Source: Clostridioides difficile ATCC 9689 = DSM 1296
GTDB taxonomy: Bacteria; Bacillota; Clostridia; Peptostreptococcales; Peptostreptococcaceae
Direction of reading: 5' to 3'
DNA: 64,000 bases
Assembly (NCBI RefSeq): GCF_001077535.1
Contig: NZ_CP011968.1
Location: 2,170,001-2,234,000 of the forward strand
The translations under genes were made by a program, and so were the position numbers. The notes under the pieces were generated by a model that saw nothing but the letters and a program-made list of their open reading frames with translations, was not told the DNA's origin and searched no databases. Shown here one piece after another: positions 36,827-44,905 of the stretch (its first letter is position 1; every line of letters begins with the position of its first letter).

Positions 36827-37446
36827 TGTTCATACCTCCTAAACCAATACTCTGAAAAGTTAGCAATTGCATAAGAAAGATGTTTTATATTCCATTCAGA
36901 TGTATTAACTATAATATGATAGGAAGTTTGATTTCCCCATAAGGAGCTCGTAAAAAATTCTCTTGATCTTGCTCGATTTTTATCAATCTCTCTTATCTTT
37001 CTTTCTAATTCTTTTTTTGAAATATGTTCATTGTTTAACTTTTTTTCAATACAGCGTTGTATTTTAAAGTTCATATTTGCACAAACAAAAACGTTAAATG
37101 GCTGGTACTTCTTTAATAATATATCTGCATTTCTACCAACAATAACACAATCCTTACCTGTACTGGCAATCTGATTGATAACATTTGATTGTTCTATTAA
37201 CAAATCTGTCTTCATGGATTGCATAGACAAAATATTAGTAAAAGAAGTACACATTGTTAAAGGAACGTTTCTCCAACCATGATTTTCTAATATGTAGGAA
37301 ACATAGTTTTCGTCAATTTTTTTCTTTCTAGCTATAGCAGTGATAATTTCTTTATCGTAGTAGTCAAAATTTAAAATATCAGCAAGTTGTTTTCCAAGTT
37401 CTCGTCCACCACTTCCAAACTCTCGGCTAATTGTAATAATTTTCAT
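36823..37446 (-). CDS. Cytidylate kinase-like P-loop protein
   Basis: 207 residues. The start ITISREFGSGGRELGKQLAD is the P-loop of the cytidylate-kinase-like family (PF13189), in which the Walker A has the form SREFGSGGRE. DRIARSREF-type Arg-rich LID is seen as IDKNRARSREFFTSS. True CMP kinase is normally a separate housekeeping gene, and this family often sits beside transporters and regulators; its substrate is unknown. First gene of the operon; coupled to MATE. Confidence 0.8.
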   Translation of the reverse strand: MKIITISREFGSGGRELGKQLADILNFDYYDKEIITAIARKKKIDENYVSYILENHGWRNVPLTMCTSFTNILSMQSMKTDLLIEQSNVINQIASTGKDCVIVGRNADILLKKYQPFNVFVCANMNFKIQRCIEKKLNNEHISKKELERKIREIDKNRARSREFFTSSLWGNQTSYHIIVNTSEWNIKHLSYAIANFSEYWFRRYEQ

Positions 37447-37494
37447 AATATCTTTTCCTCACATTTCATTGAATATAAAAGCTTTCTATGTTAT

Positions 37495-37520
37495 CCTAAA
37501 GTATCTGGTAACCCTAAAGT
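37495..37520. promoter_or_regulatory. Direct repeats in the kinase/MerR divergent promoter region
   Basis: CCTAAAGT occurs at 37495-37502 and again at 37513-37520, 18 bases apart, in the 91-base gap between the divergent kinase-like and MerR genes. MerR-type sites often overlap such promoters, but here the repeats are direct rather than inverted, so the assignment is weak. Confidence 0.35.
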
Positions 37521-37537
37521 CAATAGGAGATTTAAAA

Positions 37538-38347
37538 ATGATTAAAAAATTATATAAGACAAGTGAATTTGCAGAATTGTGTGGGGTAAAAAAACATACA
37601 CTTTACCATTATGATGAAATTGAATTATTAAAACCGAGTATTACCCATGAAAATGGCTATCGGTATTATACAATTGACCAATTTGAAAAATTTAATATTA
37701 TTTCTGTGCTAAAAAAAGCAGGTACACCTTTAGAAGAAATAAAACAATATCTCAATGATTTAGATACGAATACCTTTCTTAATGTACTTCACAGAAAGCT
37801 AATGGATCTTCAAGAAGAAGTGAAGAAGATTGAAAAAATGTGTTCTATGTTGAGAAATGTCATTTCAACAATGGAAATACATCTCAATGTAAACACAGAA
37901 AAAATCGAAATTGTAAATTGTGAGGAAGAATATCTGATTGCAACTAAAATTCCTGAAGCTGTACTAACAGATGAAAAAACAATGTTACAAGGTATTGGAA
38001 ATCACTTACAATATTGTTTATTACATGATTATAATTTTCATGTAGGAGAAATTGTTCTTGAAAAAAATATAAAACAGGGAATTTTTAGAGAGAGCTATTA
38101 TTATAGCCTTATTAAAAATAAAGTAGATGATGAGCGCCTTTTTATTAAACCAAAGGGAAATTATGCAGTTATGTATCACCAGGGGAGTTATGACAGTTTA
38201 TATAAAACTTATCAAAATATGAAAAATCAGTTAGAAGAACAAGGGTATCATATTGTTGGAAATATTTATGAAGAAGATTTAATTGATTATTTATCAGAAC
38301 ATAACGCCGAAAACTACATTCAAAAAATTTCTATGCAGGTTATTTGA
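37538..38347 (+). CDS. MerR-family regulator with GyrI-like effector domain
   Basis: 269 residues from the ATG at 37538, chosen because AGGAGA lies 8-13 bases upstream and the MerR helix-turn-helix begins at once (LYKTSEFAELCGVKKHTLYH, then YYTIDQFEKFNII). A coiled coil (about 80-115) joins to a C-terminal effector-binding domain (IKQGIFRESYYYSL, then GNYAVMYHQGSYDSLYKTYQ) as in BmrR/BltR. It probably senses a drug-like molecule and controls the divergent MATE-containing unit. Confidence 0.92.
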   Translation: MIKKLYKTSEFAELCGVKKHTLYHYDEIELLKPSITHENGYRYYTIDQFEKFNIISVLKKAGTPLEEIKQYLNDLDTNTFLNVLHRKLMDLQEEVKKIEKMCSMLRNVISTMEIHLNVNTEKIEIVNCEEEYLIATKIPEAVLTDEKTMLQGIGNHLQYCLLHDYNFHVGEIVLEKNIKQGIFRESYYYSLIKNKVDDERLFIKPKGNYAVMYHQGSYDSLYKTYQNMKNQLEEQGYHIVGNIYEEDLIDYLSEHNAENYIQKISMQVI

Positions 38348-38357
38348 AAATATAAAA

Positions 38358-38402
38358 AGCGTGTATATCTCAAATCACATGAGAAATACACGCCTTTTTT
38401 AA
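38358..38402 (+). terminator. Terminator of the MerR gene
   Basis: GCGTGTAT(A)TCTCA and TGAGA(A)ATACACGC pair around a short loop and are followed by CTTTTTT. Confidence 0.88.
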
Positions 38403-38541
38403 TATCTCGTATTGTCTATAATAATTTGCTTAAAATGTCCTTTTTTATCTTCTAAAGTTGGTATCTTATTTCCAAATTTTTGTAGAAATTCAGGTTCATT
38501 GCTATTATTTGTTTCCTCAATGCAAACTGCATTTCCTCATG
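38399..38541 (-). pseudogene. Gene fragment (C-terminal remnant, unidentified)
   Basis: A minus-strand frame of about 46 codons ends at TAA (38399-38401) and reads EPEFLQKFGNKIPTLEDKKG. It has no start codon or RBS. A second frame over the same stretch, EEMQFALRKQIIAMNLN, joins it only through a frame change, which suggests decay. I cannot name the family. Confidence 0.4.
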
Positions 38542-38780
38542 AATTTCAGATACAGAAATAGCCTTTTATTTTCGTTAACCATTTAATCAGTTTTTTACTA
38601 TCTTTTTATAAAATCTTAACATGTAGGCTTTATGCCTCCATTTCTTTTGTAGTTGTCTTAAAAGTAGTGCAAATTTTTTTCTTAAATATATATTATATAA
38701 ATTATTCATTTATATAGAGTATTATATTATGCTCTGTAAATAGTTACAATATTTAAAAGAATGAAAGGAGAACAAAAACT
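38542..38780. other. Intergenic region before the XRE gene
   Basis: No coding potential. Probably holds the XRE promoter; AAAGGAG is at about 38762-38770. Confidence 0.4.
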
Positions 38781-39143
38781 ATGGAAATTGATTATAAAGC
38801 AATCGGACAGCGAATTAAAATTGCAAGAATTAAAAAAGGTATAACACAAGAATCCGTTGCAAACATTATCAACATGACACCATCCCATATGAGCAACGTG
38901 GAAACAGGAAAAACGAAAGTCAGCCTGCCAACCTTGATTGCGATTGCCAATGCACTTTCTGTATCAGTCGATACTCTCTTATGTGATAATGTACTTTCTT
39001 CCAAAGTAATTTTTGAAAAGGAAGCCAAAGATATTTTCTCAGATTGTGATGAATATGAAATCCGTTCTTTAGTTGAACTGCTAAAATCAGCAAAAACTGT
39101 AATCCGTAAAGACAGAGAAATCCGCAAACAATTTGAAAAATAA
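38781..39143 (+). CDS. XRE-family transcriptional regulator
   Basis: 120 residues. Helix-turn-helix at about residues 9-62 (IGQRIKIARIKKGITQESVA, then MSNVETGKTKVSLPTLIAIA), followed by a SinR-like tail with a second helical region (DEYEIRSLVELLKSAKTVI). Such short regulators are common on conjugative elements and near genomic islands. Base composition is richer in GC than the neighbours. It sits between two gene fragments, so it may be the survivor of an element. Confidence 0.88.
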   Translation: MEIDYKAIGQRIKIARIKKGITQESVANIINMTPSHMSNVETGKTKVSLPTLIAIANALSVSVDTLLCDNVLSSKVIFEKEAKDIFSDCDEYEIRSLVELLKSAKTVIRKDREIRKQFEK

Positions 39144-39159
39144 AACCACAGCTTCAAGG

Positions 39160-39279
39160 TATAAATTGATATGTGTTGTTAGCTAAGGTCTTTTCTTTTT
39201 TTATATAATCATTTTTATATAATCAAATAACCTATCCAATAATTTTCCAATTACTGTCCTTATGAAATATCAATTTATA
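39160..39279. repeat. 13-bp inverted repeats flanking 94 bases
   Basis: TATAAATTGATAT (39160-39172) and ATATCAATTTATA (39267-39279) are exact complements, placed between the XRE gene and the recombinase-like fragment. Could mark an element junction. Confidence 0.45.
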
Positions 39280-39402
39280 CTATGATACCTGTGTCGCTTT
39301 TGTCTGATTATCAAGGAATTTTACAGCTACCTTTTCATTATCAACAACAACAGTAAAAATAGGGTTTACCAATTCAGAAAGTAAATATTCTTGAAATATA
39401 CT
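39280..39402 (-). pseudogene. Gene fragment, possibly a serine-recombinase C-terminus
   Basis: About 40 codons ending in TAG (39280-39282) without a start codon. The pattern FQEYLLSELVNPIFTVVVDN then VAVKFLDNQTKAT resembles the last strands of large serine recombinases (E-L-V-x-x-I-x-V then V-K-F-L-D-G). Weak, by pattern only. With the fragment at 38399 it frames the XRE gene. Confidence 0.35.
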
Positions 39403-39492
39403 ATTTTCCTTTCATAAAAATGATAAAATTTTATTTTACATCCCACGTAATGAAGTGTTCAATAAATAAGTTAAAATAATTTATTTACCTCC

Positions 39493-40050
39493 TTAATCAT
39501 ATTTTTTATGAATACCTAATAACACAGTATCAATAGAATCGACTAAACCTTTTATAGCTTCTTCTTTACTCAAAAGTGATTTCCCAAGTTGCAAAGTCGA
39601 ATAACCATGAAGTACACTCATTATTAAGTTTAATACTTCACCTGTATTCTTTGTATTTAGATTACAAGAAAGAATAAGTTTTTCTAATAAGGATTTATAT
39701 TCATCAAAGATTTCTAATGTTTCATTATTTCCATGCCAAGTAGCCCACTGAATTGTTTCATAAACACCAGGATTAGAAATTATAAAATTAAAGTATGCTA
39801 TACTTATACACTTTATAGCTGTATCTCCAAAATTTCCAATAGCCGCCTTTATCATTTGACTATTCATCTCTCTCATTCCTTTATGAGCTACTTCAAGTAA
39901 TAAATCATCTAGACTTTCTATATGATTGTACAAAGATGGTGTACGTATTCCTAGCTTTTCTGCAATAACTTTTAAAGAAACTTTGTTAAGCCCATCTTTA
40001 TTAACTATATCTGATGTAGCTTGTATAACTATTTCTCTACTAACACGCAT
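39493..40050 (-). CDS. TetR/AcrR family transcriptional regulator
   Basis: 185 residues. Helix-turn-helix GLNKVSLKVIAEKLGIRTPS followed by LYNHIESLDDLL. The C-terminal part resembles the WHG (TetR_C_33) domain (NPGVYETIQWATWHGNNE). Divergent from the hydrolase gene (gap 257 bases) with three like palindromes in between, so it presumably represses both. Confidence 0.92.
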   Translation of the reverse strand: MRVSREIVIQATSDIVNKDGLNKVSLKVIAEKLGIRTPSLYNHIESLDDLLLEVAHKGMREMNSQMIKAAIGNFGDTAIKCISIAYFNFIISNPGVYETIQWATWHGNNETLEIFDEYKSLLEKLILSCNLNTKNTGEVLNLIMSVLHGYSTLQLGKSLLSKEEAIKGLVDSIDTVLLGIHKKYD

Positions 40051-40094
40051 GATTTTCCCTCTTTCATTTAAAATTAATTACTTTATTAGTTTAG

Positions 40095-40107
40095 CTAATC
40101 TAATTAG
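40095..40107. promoter_or_regulatory. TetR operator copy 1 (over the tetR promoter)
   Basis: CTAAT-CTA-ATTAG lies between a minus-strand -35 TTGACG and -10 TAAACT (17-base spacer) upstream of the TetR gene. Same palindrome as the two copies near 40186-40224. Confidence 0.6.
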
Positions 40108-40156
40108 TTTCGTCAATTATTGTAATTTATAAAATTCTTTATACTATTATAAAATC

Positions 40157-40185
40157 TTGACAGTTTAATTATAATTTAATATAAT
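40157..40185 (+). promoter_or_regulatory. Sigma-A promoter of the hydrolase gene
   Basis: TTGACA (40157-40162), 17-base spacer, TATAAT (40180-40185): full consensus. Followed directly by two operator copies, as expected for a tightly repressed gene. Confidence 0.8.
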
Positions 40186-40224
40186 ACTAATTGAATTAGT
40201 TTTAATACTAATATAATTAGTATT
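40186..40224. promoter_or_regulatory. TetR operator copies 2 and 3 (tandem)
   Basis: ACTAAT-TGA-ATTAGT (40186-40200) and AATACTAAT-ATA-ATTAGTATT (40204-40224) are perfect dyads with the same ACTAAT-N3-ATTAGT core, directly downstream of the -10 box. Confidence 0.7.
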
Positions 40225-40307
40225 ATATTAAATTCTATATTACAACATTATTTTATAGTTTGATTAATTCAACAATCACTAATATATCAAACTGAAAGGA
40301 GATTTTT

Positions 40308-41006
40308 ATGGAAAAAAAATATTTCGAAATTCATGGAGTTCCTTCAATCCTTTGGGGAAATCCTTCAAGTAAATTATATATTTACATACATGGACAATGT
40401 GGCAATAAAGAGGAGGCTGAAGCTTTTGCTAATATTGCAGTTCCACATGAGTGTCAAGTTTTAAGTGTTGATTTGCCTGAACATGGAGAACGTAAAAGAG
40501 AAAAAAATTCATTTAACCCATGGCATGTTGTTCCAGAATTAATATCTATTATGGAATATGCAAAGTGCCACTGGAATCAAATTTCGTTATATGCAAATAG
40601 CATTGGAGCATGGTTTAGTATGTTAAGCTTTGAAAAAGAGAACTTAAGAGAGTGTATTTTTGTATCTCCAATTCTAGATATGCAACAGCTCATTTCAAAT
40701 ATGATGCTTTGGGCAAATGTATCAGAAGAACAGCTTAAACATGAACTAATTATCCCAACTTCATTTGGGCATACTCTTTCATGGGAATATCTACAATATG
40801 TAAAACAACATCCTATCACTCAATGGAATGTACCAGCAAAAATATTATATGGTAAACATGATGAACTTACTGAAATCGGTGTTGTAGAGAAATTTGTAGA
40901 AAAGTTTAATTGCAACCTTACTATTATAGAAAATGGCAAACATTGGTTTAACACACCACAAGAATTAAATTCATTATATGAATGGTTAAATACTTTAGTT
41001 AAATAA
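40308..41006 (+). CDS. Alpha/beta hydrolase
   Basis: 232 residues. Oxyanion motif YIHGQCGNKEEA (about 28-39), nucleophile Ser in YANSIGAWF (about residue 99), Asp in YGKHDELTE and His in ENGKHWFNTP. The nucleophile elbow has Asn-Ser-Ile-Gly in place of the usual Gly-x-Ser-x-Gly. The substrate is unknown. RBS GAAAGGAG upstream. Divergent from TetR and under a consensus promoter flanked by operators. Confidence 0.85.
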   Translation: MEKKYFEIHGVPSILWGNPSSKLYIYIHGQCGNKEEAEAFANIAVPHECQVLSVDLPEHGERKREKNSFNPWHVVPELISIMEYAKCHWNQISLYANSIGAWFSMLSFEKENLRECIFVSPILDMQQLISNMMLWANVSEEQLKHELIIPTSFGHTLSWEYLQYVKQHPITQWNVPAKILYGKHDELTEIGVVEKFVEKFNCNLTIIENGKHWFNTPQELNSLYEWLNTLVK

Positions 41007-41174
41007 AAAATAATTATATTATTAATATGATTAAATTATTTATAAATGTTATTTAATTAATTTTATTTTAGCATTATTAAAATAACTACATAAAGAATAA
41101 ATTAGTTATTATTAAAGAAATTAAAAGTATATAGAGTATTAATAATTTTTTAATAATTAGTTATTATAGAAAAA

Positions 41175-41200
41175 AGAGGGATATAATATTGTCTCCCTCT
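41175..41200. terminator. Probable bidirectional terminator
   Basis: AGAGGGA and TCCCTCT pair with a 12-base loop. Plus-strand tail is CTTTCTTCT, minus-strand tail TTTTTTC. It lies between the hydrolase gene and the broken DUF2975 gene. Confidence 0.65.
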
Positions 41201-41386
41201 CTTTCTTCTGTAATATTATATAATTTTTATTTATCACTCTCAATAAATTATAGTTATCTACAAAATTCAATCTTTAATACACTATTAATATATTGTGATA
41301 TTAATATTACAGTATTAAATAAAATCTAATAAAATTAACTATAAAATATCTATTATATAAATATCCACTCTTATGTTTGAAATCCG

Positions 41387-41875
41387 TCATATAGTTTTAT
41401 CCTTCTTATCTTTTATATCAATAACTTTTTTTAATAAAATTGACAAAACTAAAGTAAAAAACCTTATTGATAATGAAACAAATGATACTATAAGTTCTGA
41501 TATTATAGTAATTGCATATAAATAGACATCATAAAAATAATATAATATTGTCACTATAAAATTAAATGTAAAAATATCAAATCTAACTAAATACACATAT
41601 AGGTATTTTTTAAGTTTTTAGGTATTTCTTCTGAAAATGATTTATTGATTGATACCAATTTACATAATCTTTTTAATATAAACAATGATACAATATATGG
41701 GACAGCACATATGTATATAGCTACTTATATTACATATTACAGTTGGCATATTCGTATTTGTAATGCTTATACCAATTTTAAAATACACCATCAGTACTAA
41801 TGGTATTAAAATAATCTATAATAAAGTTAAAATTATTCCAATTAGTACAATATTATTTAATATTTTACAACTCAT
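41387..41875 (-). pseudogene. Broken DUF2975 membrane protein gene
   Basis: An ATG at 41875 opens a frame that hits TAG after 19 codons (MSCKILNNIVLIGIILTLL). The remainder reads in other frames: AVPYIVSLFILKRLCKLVSI and NKSFSEEIPKNLKN, then a 69-codon frame ending KKVIDIKDKKDKTI. These are the expected blocks of DUF2975 proteins (the last matches the family's I-D-I-K-x-x-N-D-L-T end). One nonsense and at least two frame changes mean the gene is dead. An intact homologue lies in opposite orientation at 42029. Confidence 0.7.
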
Positions 41876-42028
41876 ATTCTTTTTTATATAAATTTACCAC
41901 CTTATACATTCTTATTTTTAGTATATATTATAATGGTTTTATATATTATATCAATAATTTATTATTGAAATTCAATAAATTATATATTATAATCAATAAT
42001 ATACTTTATATAAAGGAGATGATATTTT

Positions 42029-42496
42029 ATGATTACAAAATTTTTTAGTAATATATTATCAGTATTTCTATATTTTCTATTATCACTTTTAGGAGTTGCT
42101 GGTATAATATTCTTATGTATGATACCTATGTTTTTATATGATTTTAGTTCTGACAAAGTAATCGCTTTAATTGCAAGAATACTATATTTTTTTGACTACT
42201 TTATAGTCATCTTATTCTTGATATTTATAATTAATAGTACTAAGTATTCCCCATTCGTACTTGAAAATGTAAAAAGGTTTAAGGTAATGGGATGTTGTTT
42301 ATTGATAAACACTATAATTGAATGTATAAATGGTTATAATTTAAATACTAATAATATAAGAATTTTTGGAACTGATAGTGGCGGTATCTCACCACTTATG
42401 GTTATCTCTTTTATATTTGCACTAATGTGCTTTGTAATTGCAGAAACATTTGATAAAGCTATAAAAATAAAAGAAGATAATGATTTAACAATATAG
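42029..42496 (+). CDS. DUF2975 family membrane protein
   Basis: 155 residues, four hydrophobic segments (about 12-37, 46-70, 85-97, 118-142). The YSPFVLENVKRFKVMGC loop and the KIKEDNDLTI end are typical of DUF2975. These proteins nearly always precede a small XRE regulator, as here (10-base gap), and are thought to control it from the membrane. Function unproven. AAAGGAGATG precedes the ATG. Confidence 0.88.
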   Translation: MITKFFSNILSVFLYFLLSLLGVAGIIFLCMIPMFLYDFSSDKVIALIARILYFFDYFIVILFLIFIINSTKYSPFVLENVKRFKVMGCCLLINTIIECINGYNLNTNNIRIFGTDSGGISPLMVISFIFALMCFVIAETFDKAIKIKEDNDLTI

Positions 42497-42506
42497 AGGT
42501 GATGTT

Positions 42507-42722
42507 ATGGCAATAGTAGTTAACCTAGATGTAATGATGGCAAAAAGGAAAATATCACTTAAAGATTTGGCAGAAAAAATAGATATTACAAATGCAAATT
42601 TATCAATTTTAAAAACTGGAAAAGCAAAAGCTATTAGATTTACCACTCTAAACGAAATTTGCAAAGCTTTAGACTGTCAGCCAGGTGATATACTTGAATA
42701 TGTAGAAGATGAAAATGATTAA
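42507..42722 (+). CDS. Small XRE regulator paired with DUF2975
   Basis: 71 residues, only a helix-turn-helix (LKDLAEKIDITNANLSILKT, then RFTTLNEICKALDCQPGDIL). It is the YozG/HTH_26-type regulator normally linked to DUF2975 proteins. The RBS GAGGTGATG overlaps the end of the DUF2975 gene's 3' spacer. Followed by a strong terminator, so the two genes form one unit. Confidence 0.92.
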   Translation: MAIVVNLDVMMAKRKISLKDLAEKIDITNANLSILKTGKAKAIRFTTLNEICKALDCQPGDILEYVEDEND

Positions 42723-42748
42723 AAAAGAGTGTTTAGAAACACTCTTTT
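42723..42748 (+). terminator. Terminator of the DUF2975/XRE unit
   Basis: AAAAGAGTGTTT and AAACACTCTTTT pair with an AG loop and a T-run follows. Confidence 0.9.
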
Positions 42749-43162
42749 TTATTATACTATATGATTTTTATTCTTTTACTATATTATTGACATTAATATT
42801 AACTTTGTTTAAAGTCATAACAAAATATGTTCTAAGAAAGAAACTGTTCCTTTATCTATTTGTTATCCATTACCTATAAGAACTGTATCACACTAAATCA
42901 TACTTTTAAATTGATAATTTTACCACAGATTCCTATATACATTCTTTTCTACCTAATATTTGTTTAAACTGTTAGCAAAACATGGAACTTTTTCATTTAC
43001 TTATACCTCCATTTATATTATTGCATAGTTTATAGCTACGTGTTATAAATTACATTATTGATGATTTTATCTAACATTTGTAATCTTTTAGATACTCTTT
43101 GAAGTTACAACACTGTTATACTCTAATTAAGTAAACTAAATCTGATACAAGTTGGTGATTAT
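42749..43162. other. AT-rich intergenic region
   Basis: No gene seen. At its right end the word AATTAAGTAAACTAAATCT (about 43127-43145) recurs almost exactly at about 44118-44136. Confidence 0.4.
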
Positions 43163-43336
43163 ATGAAAAGAAAACTTTCAACCTATTTTAAAGGATATAT
43201 TTTAGGTTTATGTATAGCATTTTTATTATTTACTTTTATATTAAAAAAATTAATTATAGAAAATATCATTGGAATAATAATTGGAACTGGAATTGCATTT
43301 TTACTGATTTACCTATTTAATAAAAAAAGAAAATAA
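43163..43336 (+). CDS. Small membrane protein of 57 residues
   Basis: ATG at 43163 behind GTTGGTGAT. Two hydrophobic helices (about 11-29 and 33-52, GYILGLCIAFLLFTFILK and IIGIIIGTGIAFLLIY) with a Lys/Arg-rich N-terminus and the tail NKKRK. No family recognised. The size and shape would suit a small regulatory or toxin-like membrane peptide, but no antisense RNA or partner was found. Confidence 0.55.
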   Translation: MKRKLSTYFKGYILGLCIAFLLFTFILKKLIIENIIGIIIGTGIAFLLIYLFNKKRK

Positions 43337-43492
43337 TATTCTATAAAAAGGTCTTTTAGTGAATTTACAAAAAATTAATAAGAATAATATATACTTAGTA
43401 TTTAAAAAGGGTAACAACTCTCTCTAGCTGTTACCTCATATATTTATCTATATCTTTAGTATTAAGTTTTTTAATTTCTACTTTTTTAATTA

Positions 43493-43786
43493 TCAATTTC
43501 TGTATGTAGATATGCTAAACCTTCCAACTTGAGATTTAAATAACTTTTCAATCTCATAAACTATTCTATACACCTTATTTTCGTACTCTAAATCATAATA
43601 CACATTTATTTCACCTATACTGTTTACACTTATTGTATAATGTTCTTTTTCTATTATACATATGCTTCCAAAATCTGACAGGTCATTATCTATCAATTTT
43701 AACTGTTTTTTTATTTTTGAAAAATCTAATCTTGGAAATATGTCATTAGGATAAAAACTTTTATTATATACAAGCATTTCATCCAC
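43493..43786 (-). CDS. Hypothetical protein, 97 residues
   Basis: Soluble, mixed alpha/beta, no known motif (MLVYNKSFYPNDIFPRLDFS at the start). AGGGGTG box directly upstream (AAGGGGTGGATG). No clear operon partner. Function unknown. Confidence 0.6.
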   Translation of the reverse strand: MDEMLVYNKSFYPNDIFPRLDFSKIKKQLKLIDNDLSDFGSICIIEKEHYTISVNSIGEINVYYDLEYENKVYRIVYEIEKLFKSQVGRFSISTYRN

Positions 43787-44224
43787 CCCTTATCATTCTA
43801 TTTACACCATTTTATACCCTAATTAATAATGTACTAATCAAGTTTTTCCATATTCTTCAAATTACTTTATATAAAACAAAATACAAATTTATTTTTTAAT
43901 GCTTTAAATTATAATTTTTAAATGTATATTAGTAAAATATAAGTATATTTTCATCCACAACAATAAAAAAATAATAGCTATATAAAAATAGCTACTATCT
44001 TTTTATTAATTAATATTCATTTGTTTTATTATTACGACTTATATTATAGTTTTATATATTTTACTGATGTCTATAATATTTCAGACATTTTTTATATTTA
44101 TTCTACTGCTATAATTTAATTAAGTAAATTAAATCTAATTTTACAAATATATCGTTAGAACAAAAACTCTTGTAATATACTAACATATTATCTATGCCTT
44201 ATCATTCATTCTGTTTATAAAGCT
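43787..44224. other. Intergenic region with a terminator-like hairpin
   Basis: Only the hairpin at 43971-43998 is notable. The rest is AT-rich, no gene. Confidence 0.4.
43971..43998. terminator. Terminator-like hairpin
   Basis: ATAATAGCTA pairs with TAGCTACTAT with one mismatch, followed by CTTTTTATT on the plus strand and TTATTTTTTT on the minus strand. It may end the response regulator transcript. Confidence 0.5.
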
Positions 44225-44905
44225 TTATATCTTGTTAAAGTAATACCCTACTTCTCTTATCGTTATAATTTTTTGAGGATTTTTATAATCTTTCTCTATT
44301 TTCTTTCTTAATCCACTCACAGCAACCACTACACTATAATTATCATCTAAATACTCATTCATCCATACATGTTCATATATCTCCTTAATAGTTAGAGTCT
44401 TTTCAGCATTCTCTATAAAGTAATTTAATAATCTATTTTCTGTTGGAGTTAACTTTATCATTTTATTTTCTAACTTTATTACTCCACTAGCTCTATTATA
44501 ATCTTCTAGTTTTATATTATTTTTATTATTATTTAAAAATAAATCTCTTCTTCTTAAAATAGCTTTCACTTTCGCATATAATATTTCTAAATTTAAAGGC
44601 TTTATTAAATAATCATCTCCTCCAGAATTTAAAGCATTTAAAATACTTTGATTTTCATTTATATAAGTTATATGAATAATTGGGCAAGTAGTTATATTTC
44701 TAATTTTTTTACAAAAATCCCAACCATCACCATCAACTAAAATTATCTCTAAAAATATTAAGTCAAATTTCTTGCTAAATATTTTTATAATAGCATCTTT
44801 ACAATTATATGCTAAATAGACATTTATCCCCTTTCCTTCTAAAAAATTTTTCAGCTCTTGAGAACTATTCTTATCTCCATCAATTATCAATACATCAATT
44901 TGCAT
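44225..44905 (-). CDS. Orphan OmpR/PhoB-type response regulator with altered receiver
   Basis: 226 residues: receiver (1-118) and winged-helix output domain (about 130-226, LTPTENRLLNYFIENAEKTL, then VVAVSGLRKKIEKD). In the receiver the phosphoacceptor Asp is replaced by Glu53 (FDLIFLEIILVDGDG), and the acidic pair is only Asp9/Gly10/Asp11 (LIIDGDK). Thr80 and Lys102 remain. Glu often mimics phosphorylation, so it may be active without a kinase; no kinase gene is next to it. It should bind DNA as a dimer. RBS GGAGAG upstream. Confidence 0.88.
   Translation of the reverse strand: MQIDVLIIDGDKNSSQELKNFLEGKGINVYLAYNCKDAIIKIFSKKFDLIFLEIILVDGDGWDFCKKIRNITTCPIIHITYINENQSILNALNSGGDDYLIKPLNLEILYAKVKAILRRRDLFLNNNKNNIKLEDYNRASGVIKLENKMIKLTPTENRLLNYFIENAEKTLTIKEIYEHVWMNEYLDDNYSVVVAVSGLRKKIEKDYKNPQKIITIREVGYYFNKI

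Noticed and set aside
38792-39157. 121-codon minus-strand ORF over the XRE gene
   Set aside because: The plus-strand XRE protein has a clear helix-turn-helix and RBS; the reverse frame has neither.
43163-43336. Type I toxin interpretation of the 57-residue membrane protein
   Set aside because: Size and hydrophobicity fit, but no antisense promoter or overlapping small RNA signal was found, so kept as unknown membrane protein.
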